NCBI GenBank assembly: GCA_041402005.1
Contig: JAWKTB010000002.1
Span: forward strand, 496,001 to 560,000
Reading direction: 5' to 3'
Source: JAJRXR01 sp041402005
Lineage (GTDB): Bacteria; Planctomycetota; Phycisphaerae; Phycisphaerales; UBA1924
Length of the DNA stretch: 64,000 nt
Shown here piece after piece: positions 17,583-24,749 of this stretch (within the stretch, counting starts at the first letter, position 1; each line of letters opens with the position of its first letter). The notes beneath the pieces are model-generated. The model was not told the origin of the DNA. It saw only the letters and a list, made by a program, of their open reading frames with translations, and made no database searches. Position numbers and translations under genes: made by a program.

Positions 17583-18239
17583 CTATGCGACCGCCCGTTG
17601 CGTAACGTTCGTCGCGAGCTCGAAATCCTCGACGCTTGCGAGCGTGGTCCTTCCCGCCCCGCGACCGGCAAGGCGCGACGCGAGCTTCGTGGTGTCGATG
17701 ATGGTGCACCCGTCCGGCGTGACGCCCGACGAGATCGTGCCCGTCTCCTCCGTCTCGCCCTCGGGCAGGCGGACTTCCTGGTCGCCATAGTGGCGGATAC
17801 CGACGAACCCGTCGAAGAGCACGCCGATCTCGTGTCGCTTGAGCAGGGCCAGGCGGGCGTCGGACGCCTCGCCGATCCTGGGCAGCGCGAGCAGCCGTTG
17901 CAGGCTGACAACACACCGGAGCTGGCCCCGGTGATTGACGACCCCGGCGACGCCCGCGGGCGCGCGCATGACCGGCGTGATGACGGGCGCGTTGGAGACC
18001 TCTTGCAGGGCGCCGACGCGGAGCCCGAACAATCGACCGCAGATGACGCCAACCATGACCGGAGCGCCTTCGCCGGCGCCGCGGCTCACCCGGGTCCGCG
18101 ACGCGAGCATCTCGGCACGCCTACGCAGGGTTTCCTCGAGGCGATGCTCGTCGGGGGCGAAGCTCCGCTCGAGCGCACGCTCGGTCTCGTGGAGGCGACG
18201 CTTCACCATGTCCCAGTCGATCGTCTTTGTCGCCGTCAT
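17583..18239 (-). CDS. CheW-like adaptor with N-terminal helical extension
   Basis: 218 residues. A ~55-residue charged helical N-terminus (WDMVKRRLHETERALERSF...EETLRRRAEML) precedes a CheW domain: VMVGVICGRLFGLRVGALQEV, APAGVAGVVNHRGQLRCVVSL and HEIGVLFDGFVGI. Such long N-termini are seen in the CheW proteins of alternative (Wsp/Frz-type) systems. It links the MCP to CheA. Its start overlaps the cheR stop by four bases; the MCP gene begins 28 bases downstream. It is the second of two CheW genes flanking cheR, as wspB and wspD flank wspC. Confidence 0.87.
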   Translation of the reverse strand: MTATKTIDWDMVKRRLHETERALERSFAPDEHRLEETLRRRAEMLASRTRVSRGAGEGAPVMVGVICGRLFGLRVGALQEVSNAPVITPVMRAPAGVAGVVNHRGQLRCVVSLQRLLALPRIGEASDARLALLKRHEIGVLFDGFVGIRHYGDQEVRLPEGETEETGTISSGVTPDGCTIIDTTKLASRLAGRGAGRTTLASVEDFELATNVTQRAVA

Positions 18240-19612
18240 TCCGCGATCCTCCCGGCGAGCCGGCGCTGCGCGACGATGCGCAGGTCGTGCACGGTCGCGC
18301 CGTCGGCGTGCTCGACCTCATCGCCGTCGGGGCATCCTTCGAGGAGTCGGAGCACGCCCGTGTACATGCGAGCCGCCTCGCGCCTGCGCCCGCACGCTTC
18401 CAGCGTGGTCGCGAGCCCGATCTGGGCCATCACGAGCCGTCGGTTGAGGAATAGGGCGCGCCGGAAGGCGGACTCGGCACGCTTCACGTCGCCCGACTGC
18501 TGCAGGAGCAGCGCGTGAGTGAGATGCAACGCCGCGTTGTAGCGTGATCCTCGCAACGCGTCCTCGCACGCCGCGAGCGACTGCTCGAGTCGTCCCGCGC
18601 CGATCAGCGCCTTCATCCTGTCCTCTGCCGGTTTCTCCTCCGGGACGGGCGTGTGCTTCCGCCGGGCGTCACCACGAGTGGGGCGCACGGGTGTGGGCGG
18701 CGGTGCAGGAGTGCATGCATCGAGTCGTGAGGCAGCGTCGGGAATCTGACGCGCGGCGACGTCCGACTTCTGGTACAGCACGACGCCGGGTGCGCTGACC
18801 ACGCTGAAACGCTCGAAGGCGCGGCACCCGGCCTCGGCGGGGCCGACAATGAACCAGCCGCCATCGCGAAGGGCGGCGTGCAGCCGCGGCGCCAGGTCCA
18901 TGACGATCTCGGCGGAAAAGTAGATCACGACGTTGCGGCAGAAGATGAGGTCGAAGCCGCCGCCATCAAAGGGCGTCGGGGCTTCGTCCCGCACGAGGTT
19001 GTGCCGGGAGAACGTGACCAGGCGGCGGTAGCGCTCTCGCACGCGCCAGCGGGCGCCCACACGCTCGAAGTACGCTTCGCGAGCCTCGTCCGGGACGCTC
19101 CGCAGCGCCCAGGCCTCGTACTCGCCGCGTCGCGCGGTCTGCAGGTAATCCTCGTTGATGTCGGTCGCCAGAATCGAGACGTCCCAATCGCGCACGATGT
19201 TGGGGAAGTGCTCGGCGAGCGTGATCGCGATCGAATACGCCTCGGCGCCGATCGAGCAGGCGGCGCTCCAGATGCGGATCGAACGCCTGGTCTCCCCGGA
19301 CCGGATGATGTCCGGGATGATGCGTGTGCGAAGCTCTGAAAAGGCCTCGTCGTGCCTGAAGAAGTACGTCTCGCCGACGGTGAGCAGTCGCACGAGCTGC
19401 TGCAGTTCCTCGTCCCCCGTGTCGACGTCGAGCAGGAGGGCGAGGTAGGCCTCGTGGCTGTCGCACGCGGTCGCGGTCATGCGCCGGCGGAACCTCGACT
19501 CGAGTTCCTCGTCGCGGTCATGGAAGTAGGCCAGTCCGGTCGTGCCCAGGACGTGCGTCTTGAGGCGCTCGTACGCGACGGCGGGCGCGCTGGGGCCGGG
19601 GAGTGTGGTCAC
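18236..19612 (-). CDS. CheR methyltransferase fused to C-terminal TPR segment (WspC-like)
   Basis: 458 residues. The N-terminal helical domain and SAM-dependent methyltransferase domain of CheR are present: LLTVGETYFFRHDEAF (about residues 76-91), the SAM site IRIWSAACSIGAEAYSIAI, VSILATDINEDYL, and FDLIFCRNVVIYF. The C-terminal ~140 residues contain tetratricopeptide-like helices (YNAALHLTHALLLQQSGDVK; AESAFRRALFLNRRLVMAQI; TTLEACGRRREAARMYTGVL). CheR methylates MCP glutamates, and TPR fusion is typical of WspC. The SAM motif differs from the usual CSTGEEPYS (here CSIGAEAYS), so activity should not be taken for granted. The gene overlaps both flanking cheW genes by four bases. Confidence 0.9.
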   Translation of the reverse strand: MTTLPGPSAPAVAYERLKTHVLGTTGLAYFHDRDEELESRFRRRMTATACDSHEAYLALLLDVDTGDEELQQLVRLLTVGETYFFRHDEAFSELRTRIIPDIIRSGETRRSIRIWSAACSIGAEAYSIAITLAEHFPNIVRDWDVSILATDINEDYLQTARRGEYEAWALRSVPDEAREAYFERVGARWRVRERYRRLVTFSRHNLVRDEAPTPFDGGGFDLIFCRNVVIYFSAEIVMDLAPRLHAALRDGGWFIVGPAEAGCRAFERFSVVSAPGVVLYQKSDVAARQIPDAASRLDACTPAPPPTPVRPTRGDARRKHTPVPEEKPAEDRMKALIGAGRLEQSLAACEDALRGSRYNAALHLTHALLLQQSGDVKRAESAFRRALFLNRRLVMAQIGLATTLEACGRRREAARMYTGVLRLLEGCPDGDEVEHADGATVHDLRIVAQRRLAGRIAE

Positions 19613-20154
19613 GCCGCGGCCTCCTGCAGCTCACCCAGACGACGTTCCTCGTTCTCGCGCAACCGCTCGATGGCATCCCGCTCGAGCGCCAGCAGGAGGC
19701 GCGCTGGGTCCAGCACGCCCATGACTCGATCTTGCACCCTCCTCGCGGGCAGGGGCGCCGCGATGTCCGACGCGTCGGCGAGCTCCGCCTCCGCGGCGTT
19801 CGTCACGCCCAGGACACGGTCAACGAGCAGCGCCAGCACCCGCCCGCGCCCCCGGATCACGACCAGGGGGGTGTACAGCCCGCGCTCCGCTTCCTGCAGA
19901 CCCCACATCCGTGCGGCACGCAGCACCGGGATCGGCTCGTTGTCCAGAATCAGGAAACCGGCGAGGATCGGCGGCATGCCCGCGGGCCGCGACAGGGCGC
20001 ACAGCGGCACGATCTCACGCACCTCGTCGACCGGGATCCCGCACTCCTGCCCGCCAACCTCCACCGTGAGCAGCGCATTGTTTGCGCCGGCGTGAGTGGC
20101 ATGCGTCTCGGGCTTGTGGCTCGCGTCGTCGCGGTCTGGCGGCGCGGGTCGCAT
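19609..20154 (-). CDS. CheW-like adaptor, first gene of the chemosensory operon
   Basis: 181 residues with a CheW domain at about 28-165: LLTVEVGGQECGIPVDEVREI, MPPILAGFLILDNEPIPVL, TPLVVIRGRGRVLALLVDRVL and VMGVLDPARLLLAL. There is no other domain. Its stop overlaps the start of cheR by four bases (ATGA), making it the first gene of a contiguous leftward transcript that runs to 10005. The upstream 106 bases hold a perfect 14-bp palindrome and the end of the LuxR-type regulator. Confidence 0.88.
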   Translation of the reverse strand: MRPAPPDRDDASHKPETHATHAGANNALLTVEVGGQECGIPVDEVREIVPLCALSRPAGMPPILAGFLILDNEPIPVLRAARMWGLQEAERGLYTPLVVIRGRGRVLALLVDRVLGVTNAAEAELADASDIAAPLPARRVQDRVMGVLDPARLLLALERDAIERLRENEERRLGELQEAAA

Positions 20155-20245
20155 GCGGTCCTCCTCCGCGCCACCGGGTCGACCAACTCACGCGTTCGTC
20201 ACGAGGCCCGGCGACCTTCGGCCCATTCATCGGGCGCGTCCACGG

Positions 20246-20259
20246 ACGCATGCATGCGT
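20246..20259. promoter_or_regulatory. Perfect 14-bp palindrome upstream of the chemosensory operon
   Basis: ACGCATGCATGCGT is a perfect palindrome. It lies immediately beyond the stop codon of the LuxR-type regulator (20261) and about 90 bases upstream of the first cheW start (20154). A dyad of this length in an otherwise short gap is a candidate binding site for a dimeric regulator, possibly the adjacent LuxR-type protein. No binding evidence exists. Confidence 0.35.
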
Positions 20260-20260
20260 A

Positions 20261-20944
20261 CTAATACGTACGTTCGATAACTCGGGCGGCGAGTTGCTCC
20301 GAGCCCGGATGCCCGCCGAACGCCTCATGGCCCGCGCCGATCGCGTCGTGGGAGAGCTTGATCAGCTCAACGATGCTCGACGCCTCCAGCCGGCGCATGA
20401 TCTCGCCACGATGCGCTTCGACGGTCCGCACGCTGCACCCGAGGCGCAGCGCGATCTGCTTCGAGATCAGCCCCTGCACGAGGAGCTCGAAAACCTCGAG
20501 CTGGCGGGACGTGAGGCGTGCGATGTAGCCCATCGCCGTTTCGGTGCGCTCCCGCCGTGCGCATTCCCTCTCGAGCGTCTCGAAAGCGTGGCGGACGGTC
20601 TCGACGAGCACCCCCTCGTCGCACGGCTTCTCGAGCACGTCGATGACCCCGTCCCGGAACGCGTCGCGGACAAGCGGGACGTCGGCGAACGACGTTGCGA
20701 CGATGACCTTGATCGGCAAGACGCGCTCGCGGAGCGTCTGGCGGACCTCCACGCCGTCCATCCCGGGGAGCATCATGTCGAGCACGACGCAACCGGGCTC
20801 GGGCTCGTTGTCCTCGATGAACGCCTCGCCGGTGGCGTACGTACAGACTCGGTACCCCGCGTTGGCGAGCGTCAGGCGCACCCGCTCGCGGACGGTGTCA
20901 TCATCATCAACGACATGGACTGTGAAGTCCTCGGAGACCATCAC
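20261..20944 (-). CDS. FixJ/NarL-type response regulator (REC + LuxR HTH)
   Basis: 227 residues. The receiver (about 7-125) has VVDDDDTVRER, CVVLDMMLPGMDG (phosphoacceptor Asp), IVATSF and VLEKPCD. The C-terminal LuxR-type helix-turn-helix reads LTSRQLEVFELLVQGLISKQ then LGCSVRTVEAHR. The receiver style is FixJ-like. It lies just upstream of, and parallel to, the chemosensory operon, separated by 106 bases that contain a palindrome, so it is a candidate transcriptional regulator of that operon or an output of its kinases (inference). An alternative start three bases downstream is possible. Confidence 0.9.
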   Translation of the reverse strand: MMVSEDFTVHVVDDDDTVRERVRLTLANAGYRVCTYATGEAFIEDNEPEPGCVVLDMMLPGMDGVEVRQTLRERVLPIKVIVATSFADVPLVRDAFRDGVIDVLEKPCDEGVLVETVRHAFETLERECARRERTETAMGYIARLTSRQLEVFELLVQGLISKQIALRLGCSVRTVEAHRGEIMRRLEASSIVELIKLSHDAIGAGHEAFGGHPGSEQLAARVIERTY

Positions 20945-21185
20945 CGTGTCCCCTTCTCGCGGCGGCGGTCACTCGGCGAGCGACGTGGTTGGATCGGCTC
21001 GCTATCCCCACCACTTCAAGATAATTCTCGCCCCTCGCCTCCACGTGTGCCGGGCCTGCACTCGATCCGGGTGCGGCCCCTCTTCAAGCGGTGTGGCTGG
21101 TCATTCGTCTGAGAGAGGAATAGCGATGCCTCCCCAGGGAGTGGGGAACGACCATACTCGAAAGGCGTGATAACCGCCGAGGGAA

Positions 21186-21237
21186 GAATGCCCCGGCATG
21201 CACGACACGACCCACGCACACATGCGCCGGGGCGTTC
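21186..21237 (-). terminator. Hairpin downstream of tRNA-Ser
   Basis: GAATGCCCCGGC (21186-21197) and GCCGGGGCGTTC (21226-21237) form a 12-bp stem with one G-T pair. A bulged inner extension of about 4-5 bp brings the loop down. On the minus strand it follows the 3' end of the tRNA by 13 bases and is followed by TTCC, so it may end the tRNA transcript, though there is no long T-run. Confidence 0.45.
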
Positions 21238-21249
21238 TCGTACGTGAAG

Positions 21250-21336
21250 CGGAGAGGGGGGGATTCGAACCCCCGAGGGGCTTTCACCCCCACACGAATT
21301 CCAATCGTGCGCCTTAAACCGCTCGGCCACCTCTCC
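21250..21336 (-). tRNA. tRNA-Ser (anticodon GGA)
   Basis: 87 bases on the minus strand. Acceptor stem GGAGAGG (plus-strand 21330-21336) pairs with CCTCTCC (plus-strand 21251-21257), with G as discriminator base. The anticodon stem-loop CACGA-TTGGAAT-TCGTG has anticodon GGA (plus-strand 21300-21302), decoding UCC and UCU. A long variable arm (GGGG-TGAAAG-CCCC type) marks it as a class II serine tRNA, and the T loop GGTTCGAATCC is canonical. CCA is not encoded. Confidence 0.95.
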
Positions 21337-21350
21337 GGACAGGCGCCAGT

Positions 21351-22052
21351 CTAGCCCCGCCCACCACCCCGGTCCGCGCCGCCACGCCTCCCGCGTCCCG
21401 CCGGGGCGACGACCGCCATCGAGACCCCGAGCCCGATGGCGCCGCCCATGACCACGTCCGAGGGGTAGTGCGCCCCGAGCAGCACACGCGCGAGCCCCAC
21501 GATCACCGCCAGCACCCCGAACACCCACCCCGCCTTCGGGTAGAGACGCCCGAGGAAGACCGCCATGACCAGCGCGTACGCCGTGTGGCTCGACGGCATC
21601 GACCACAGATCGCTCGAGATCCCCGACCCGAGCTCCCACGCGTGCCGCACGCCGACCTCGGGGCTGATCGGGTACGACCCGAATGGCCCGCACAGGTACC
21701 ACGGCTCGTCGAACTTCGGGCGCGGGCGCCCGACGAGCATCTTCATCGGCTGCACGATCGCGAAGGTGAGCAGCATCGCCCCGGCGTACGACCAGAGGCG
21801 CCCACGGCGCGCCGGGTCGAGCGTCCAGACCAGCAACAACGTGAGCACGATCGCCGACCCTTGCCCGAACTGCTGGAGCGTTTCCAGCTCCCGCCTCAGG
21901 TCGCCCCCGAGGTGGATCGAGCGGGCGAGGTCCGCGATCGTCCCGTCGATGGGGAAGATCGCGCCCGCCAGCAGGGCGCCGAGGGGGATGGCGAGCAGCC
22001 AACGCCGGCGCGAGGTAGAGTCGGCCTGAAGGCTTGGGGCGGGGTCGTGCAT
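21351..22052 (-). CDS. PAP2-family membrane phosphatase
   Basis: 233 residues from the ATG at 22052. It has five or six hydrophobic segments and the three-part acid phosphatase signature in order: KMLVGRPRP, SMPSSHTAYA (catalytic His) and ARVLLGAHYPSDVVMGG (nucleophile His). PAP2 membrane enzymes remove phosphate from lipid phosphates such as undecaprenyl pyrophosphate, phosphatidylglycerol phosphate or lipid A. The substrate here is unknown, but the divergent neighbour is an ArnT-like lipid-linked sugar transferase, which suggests undecaprenyl-phosphate or lipid A chemistry (inference). Its start codon overlaps the divergent start at 22051 by two bases. Confidence 0.88.
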   Translation of the reverse strand: MHDPAPSLQADSTSRRRWLLAIPLGALLAGAIFPIDGTIADLARSIHLGGDLRRELETLQQFGQGSAIVLTLLLVWTLDPARRGRLWSYAGAMLLTFAIVQPMKMLVGRPRPKFDEPWYLCGPFGSYPISPEVGVRHAWELGSGISSDLWSMPSSHTAYALVMAVFLGRLYPKAGWVFGVLAVIVGLARVLLGAHYPSDVVMGGAIGLGVSMAVVAPAGRGRRGGADRGGGRG

Positions 22053-23922
22053 GCCGGACACGGGAGACAGAGCATACTGGTCGGGGCTGGGCCCGCTCGC
22101 GGGCGCACGGGGCGAGCGCTTCTGCCGAGGGCCCCTGGGCGCCCTCGCCCTCCTGGCGATCCTCGCGTCAGTCTACCTCCCGGGCCTGTTCGTGATCCCG
22201 ACGGTCGACCGCGACGAGGCGCGCTTCGCCCAGGCGTCACGCCAGATGTTCGAGTCCGTCGCCCTCCCCGACGACCGCCGCGATACGCGCCCCTTCGAGC
22301 AGTCGGAGGCGGGCGGGATCACGGCCGGCGCCCACGCCGGGGGTCTCGTCATCCCCATGGTCCAGACCACGCCCCGCCTCAAGAAGCCACCCCTGATCTA
22401 CTGGCTCCAGAGCGGAGCGGCGGGGCTCGCGACCGGGGGCGATCCCGCCCGCGACGCCGTCTGGATGTACCGCCTGCCCTCGGTCCTCGCCGCCATCGTC
22501 GCCTGCCTGGCGACCTGGCGACTGGGCCTGAGCCTGGTCGACCCGAGAGGCGCCTGGCTCGGGGCCGTCCTGCTTGGGGTCTGCCCCATGGTCGTCTGGG
22601 ACACGCACCAGGCGCGCGCCGATCAGGCGCTGCTCGCCTGCACCACCCTCGCGATGTGGGCGCTGACGCGCCTCTGGGTCACGCGCGACCAGGACGCCAA
22701 GACCCCGTGGCGCCGGTGGGGGGTTCCACTCGCCCTCTGGCTCGCGATCGGCGCGGGCGTGCTCGTCAAGGGGCCGATCACGCCGATGGTCGTCGTGCTC
22801 ACGGCTCTTGGCGTCGGCGTGATCTCTGACCGCTACGCCTGGCTCAAGCGCACGCGCCCGGTGCTTGGCGTGATCGTTCTCGTCGTCATGGTCGTGCCCT
22901 GGATCATCGCGGCGGGCGAGCGCGTCGGGTGGGGCGTGCTCTGGTCGTCCGCCTTCGGCGAGACGCTCGGGCGGTCAGCCGCGCCACGCGAGGGACACTG
23001 GGGCCCGCCGGGATATCACACGCTCTTTGCCGCGGTCCTGCTCTGGCCCGGGTCGATGCTGACACTGGCCGCGTTCGTGAGGATCTGGCGCCTGGCGGTC
23101 CGACTGCCCCGTCCGGAGAAGCCTGGCTGGTTCACGAGCGTGCGCACACTCTGGTCGCGGTGGCGTCGGCGCGTGCCGGGGCGTGACGCCGAGGTCTTCC
23201 TGCTCGCCTGGATCGTGCCCTCGTGGGTCGTGTTCGAGCTGGTCGCGACGAAGCTGCCGCACTACACGCTGCCCGTCTACCCGGCGCTGGCGCTCATCAG
23301 CGCCTGGGCGGTCGTGGACGCGGCCCGGGGCGTGATCGATTCCGCCTCGGTCGCCCGTCTCCGCCTGGGCCTGCGCGTCTGGGGCGTCATCGGCGTGGTG
23401 CTGACGGGCGCAATCCCGGTCGGCGTCTCCCTGCTCGGTGGGGGCTGGATCGCGATCGTCAGCGCGGCCGTCGCCGCGATCGTGAACGCTTTGCTTGTTT
23501 GGCGCGCCCTCGTCTCGTTCGATGCCGGGCGGGTGCTCAAGGCCCAGCTTCTGGGTGTTCTGAGCACCGTCGTGTTCGCCGCGGTCTTCCTTCAGTTCGT
23601 CCTGCCTCGCGCCAGCGCCCTCTGGATCACCTCCCGCCTTGCCTCGGTGATCGACTCGCACGAGGGCGCCGACCGCCCAATCGCCAGCGCCGTCTATCAC
23701 GAGGACAGCCTCGTCTTCGCGACGCGTGGGCGTGTCGAGTGGATCAGCGCCGACCAGATCCAGTCCTGGGCGGGCGCCCATCCCCGGGGCCTGCTCATCG
23801 CGCCCAAGGGCGATGGCGCCGACCTGCTCGCGCAAGGGTGGCGGTCGATCGCCGAGGTCTGGGGGATCAACTACGCGGGCGGTCGCGTGGTCACGCTCGA
23901 GGCGCTGGAGCGTGAGCCGTGA
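22051..23922 (+). CDS. ArnT/PMT-like membrane glycosyltransferase (GT39/GT83-type)
   Basis: 623 residues with about ten hydrophobic segments. The N-terminal periplasmic loop carries VDRDEARFAQASRQMF, matching the catalytic Asp-Glu-Arg region of the ArnT/dolichyl-phosphate-mannose transferase superfamily. It is followed by the LKKPPLIYWLQ signature typical of ArnT-like proteins. These enzymes move a sugar from an undecaprenyl-phosphate carrier to lipid A or proteins on the periplasmic face. The true acceptor is unknown. Its stop overlaps truB by four bases (GTGA). The start at 22051 has no strong ribosome binding site, but no later in-frame ATG precedes the conserved region. Confidence 0.85.
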   Translation: MPDTGDRAYWSGLGPLAGARGERFCRGPLGALALLAILASVYLPGLFVIPTVDRDEARFAQASRQMFESVALPDDRRDTRPFEQSEAGGITAGAHAGGLVIPMVQTTPRLKKPPLIYWLQSGAAGLATGGDPARDAVWMYRLPSVLAAIVACLATWRLGLSLVDPRGAWLGAVLLGVCPMVVWDTHQARADQALLACTTLAMWALTRLWVTRDQDAKTPWRRWGVPLALWLAIGAGVLVKGPITPMVVVLTALGVGVISDRYAWLKRTRPVLGVIVLVVMVVPWIIAAGERVGWGVLWSSAFGETLGRSAAPREGHWGPPGYHTLFAAVLLWPGSMLTLAAFVRIWRLAVRLPRPEKPGWFTSVRTLWSRWRRRVPGRDAEVFLLAWIVPSWVVFELVATKLPHYTLPVYPALALISAWAVVDAARGVIDSASVARLRLGLRVWGVIGVVLTGAIPVGVSLLGGGWIAIVSAAVAAIVNALLVWRALVSFDAGRVLKAQLLGVLSTVVFAAVFLQFVLPRASALWITSRLASVIDSHEGADRPIASAVYHEDSLVFATRGRVEWISADQIQSWAGAHPRGLLIAPKGDGADLLAQGWRSIAEVWGINYAGGRVVTLEALEREP

Positions 23923-24668
23923 GCCATGCTGCGGATCAGCCCGGCCCGACCGGGGTGCTCGTGGTGGACAAGCCCCTGGGGGCGATGTCTGCCGCGATGT
24001 GCACGCTCGTCAAGGGGCGCCTCAAACGTGCGCACGCCGGGCGCGTCAAGGTCGGGCACGGCGGCACGCTCGACCCACTCGCGACCGGGGTGCTGATCGT
24101 TCTGGTCGGGCGCGCGACCAAGCTCTCAGACGCCGTCATGGCGAGTGGGAAGGAGTACCTCGCCGAAGTGGATCTCTCGGCGCGCTCACCGACGGACGAC
24201 CTTGAAGCCGAACCGATCGCCGTCCACGTTGCCCGCCCGCCGACCGAGGCGGACGTGCGCGCCGCCTGCCACCGCTTTCTGGGACCGATTCTTCAAACGC
24301 CCCCCGAGCACTCGGCGATGAAGGTGGGGGGGAAGCGCGCGTACACCCTCGCCCGCGCCGGCGTCGAGACGGGCCTGCGCCCGCGCCCCGTCGAGATCCG
24401 TGAGATCGAGCTCGTCTCGTACGCGTGGCCGACCGCCCGCCTCCGAATCGCCTGCGGCAAGGGTGTCTATATCCGCTCGCTCGCCCGAGACCTCGGCCTG
24501 GCCCTCGGCGTCGGGGGCGTCCTCACGGCGCTGCGGCGAACGCGCGTCGGTCCCTTCACGCTCGACGAGGCGAGAACGCCCGACCAACTGCCCGACCCTC
24601 TGGCGGAGCGCGACCTGCTCTCGCTGGACGATGCTCGAATGCGGTTGCGAACACGCGCCGACGCGTAG
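23919..24668 (+). CDS. truB: tRNA pseudouridine(55) synthase TruB
   Basis: 249 residues starting at a GTG that overlaps the upstream stop. TruB isomerises U55 of the T-loop of tRNAs. Visible motifs: GVLVVDKPLGAMS (N-terminal), VGHGGTLDPLATGVL with the catalytic Asp at about residue 53, EHSAMKVGGKRAYTLAR (tRNA-contacting Tyr/Lys motif) and KGVYIRSLARDLGLALG. The second motif has Gly where many TruB proteins have GHTGTLDP. The length is short for the family (no C-terminal PUA extension), which is common. A 22-bp perfect inverted repeat follows the stop codon. Confidence 0.95.
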   Translation: MSHAADQPGPTGVLVVDKPLGAMSAAMCTLVKGRLKRAHAGRVKVGHGGTLDPLATGVLIVLVGRATKLSDAVMASGKEYLAEVDLSARSPTDDLEAEPIAVHVARPPTEADVRAACHRFLGPILQTPPEHSAMKVGGKRAYTLARAGVETGLRPRPVEIREIELVSYAWPTARLRIACGKGVYIRSLARDLGLALGVGGVLTALRRTRVGPFTLDEARTPDQLPDPLAERDLLSLDDARMRLRTRADA

Positions 24669-24678
24669 CGTCGGAACC

Positions 24679-24740
24679 GAGCCGCGAGCGTGAGCTCGCG
24701 AGAGAGGCCCCAGCAGTCCGCGAGCTCACGCTCGCGGCTC
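24679..24740. repeat. 22-bp perfect inverted repeat between convergent genes
   Basis: Arms at 24679-24700 and 24719-24740 are perfectly complementary over 22 bases and enclose an 18-base loop. The element fills the gap between the stop of truB (24668) and the stop of the convergent membrane protein (24750). No T-run follows, but the stem is strong enough to block transcription from both sides or protect 3' ends. The right arm contains GCTCACGCTCGCGGCT, which also occurs inside uvrA at 55841-55856, so this is a member of an interspersed palindromic repeat family. Confidence 0.8.
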
Positions 24741-24749
24741 AGATCAGGC

